Of a stretch of DNA of 6,122 nt, positions 6,077-6,122 are shown piece by piece (the first letter of the stretch is position 1; every line of letters starts with the position of its first letter). Source of the stretch: Holophagales bacterium. Lineage in GTDB: Bacteria > Acidobacteriota > Holophagae > Holophagales > Holophagaceae. Made by a program: the position numbers and the translations under genes. The notes below the pieces were generated by a model, which did not search any database, was not told the origin of the DNA, and saw only the letters and a list, made by a program, of their open reading frames with translations. The DNA lies in NCBI GenBank assembly GCA_031256155.1, contig JAIRRD010000158.1:1-6122 (forward strand), written 5' to 3'.

Positions 6077-6122
6077 TTAATTGGCGTTAAAAATACGCTC
6101 CATTCGGGTTTCTAAAACATCA
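6077..6122 (-). CDS. Possible 3' end of an unidentified gene upstream of pepT
   Basis: Reading leftward from the window edge, one frame gives DVLETRMERIFNAN and then TAA followed directly by TAG (6079-6074). The polar, helix-like tail and tandem stops look like a genuine protein C-terminus. Fourteen codons are too few to name a family, and the frame could be open by chance. If real, it is co-directional with pepT and 62 bases upstream, and the two could share a transcript. Confidence 0.35.
   Translation of the reverse strand, partial: DVLETRMERIFNAN

Overview
The window reads as chromosomal DNA from a Gram-negative, probably strictly anaerobic bacterium of moderate GC content. The Gram-negative call rests on a complete lipid A kinase gene (lpxK). 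The anaerobic call is an inference from a soluble NADH-oxidising NuoE/NuoF-type module next to an electron transfer flavoprotein (ETF). The sequence does not settle the phylum. No mobile element, CRISPR array or integrase is visible.

Left block (1-1603, minus strand): a nuoE-like gene followed, with a 4-base GTGA overlap, by a nuoF-like gene that runs off the left edge after 366 codons. The NuoF-like protein has a thioredoxin-like [2Fe-2S] domain fused at its N-terminus. That architecture is typical of the HydB/HndC type of NAD-linked, electron-bifurcating [FeFe]-hydrogenases or formate dehydrogenases rather than of respiratory complex I. The catalytic subunit would be expected beyond position 1.

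Divergent control region (about 1604-1799): AT-rich, with a plausible promoter for the rightward unit, a half-match to a Rex (NADH/NAD+ sensor) operator, and a threefold GAACCAT repeat.

Middle block (1800-3651, plus strand): a CAU-anticodon tRNA, best read as tRNA-Ile2 (lysidine-modified) rather than tRNA-Met. It is followed after 34 bases, with no terminator, by etfB and etfA, the two subunits of an FAD-containing electron transfer flavoprotein. The hydrogenase-like module and the ETF could both belong to NADH/ferredoxin redox balancing, but a functional link is inferred from position only.

Right block (3722-6122): lpxK (plus) and pepT (minus) are convergent and overlap by 44 bases at their 3' ends. 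LpxK phosphorylates the lipid A precursor; PepT is a zinc tripeptidase. At the extreme right edge a minus-strand reading frame ends in tandem stops, probably the 3' tail of a gene upstream of pepT.

Most of the window is ordinary core metabolism. The parts most worth a second look are the divergent redox control region, the tRNA-ETF linkage, the unusual nucleotide-loop sequence in EtfB and the overlapping convergent gene ends. No previously undescribed system is evident.
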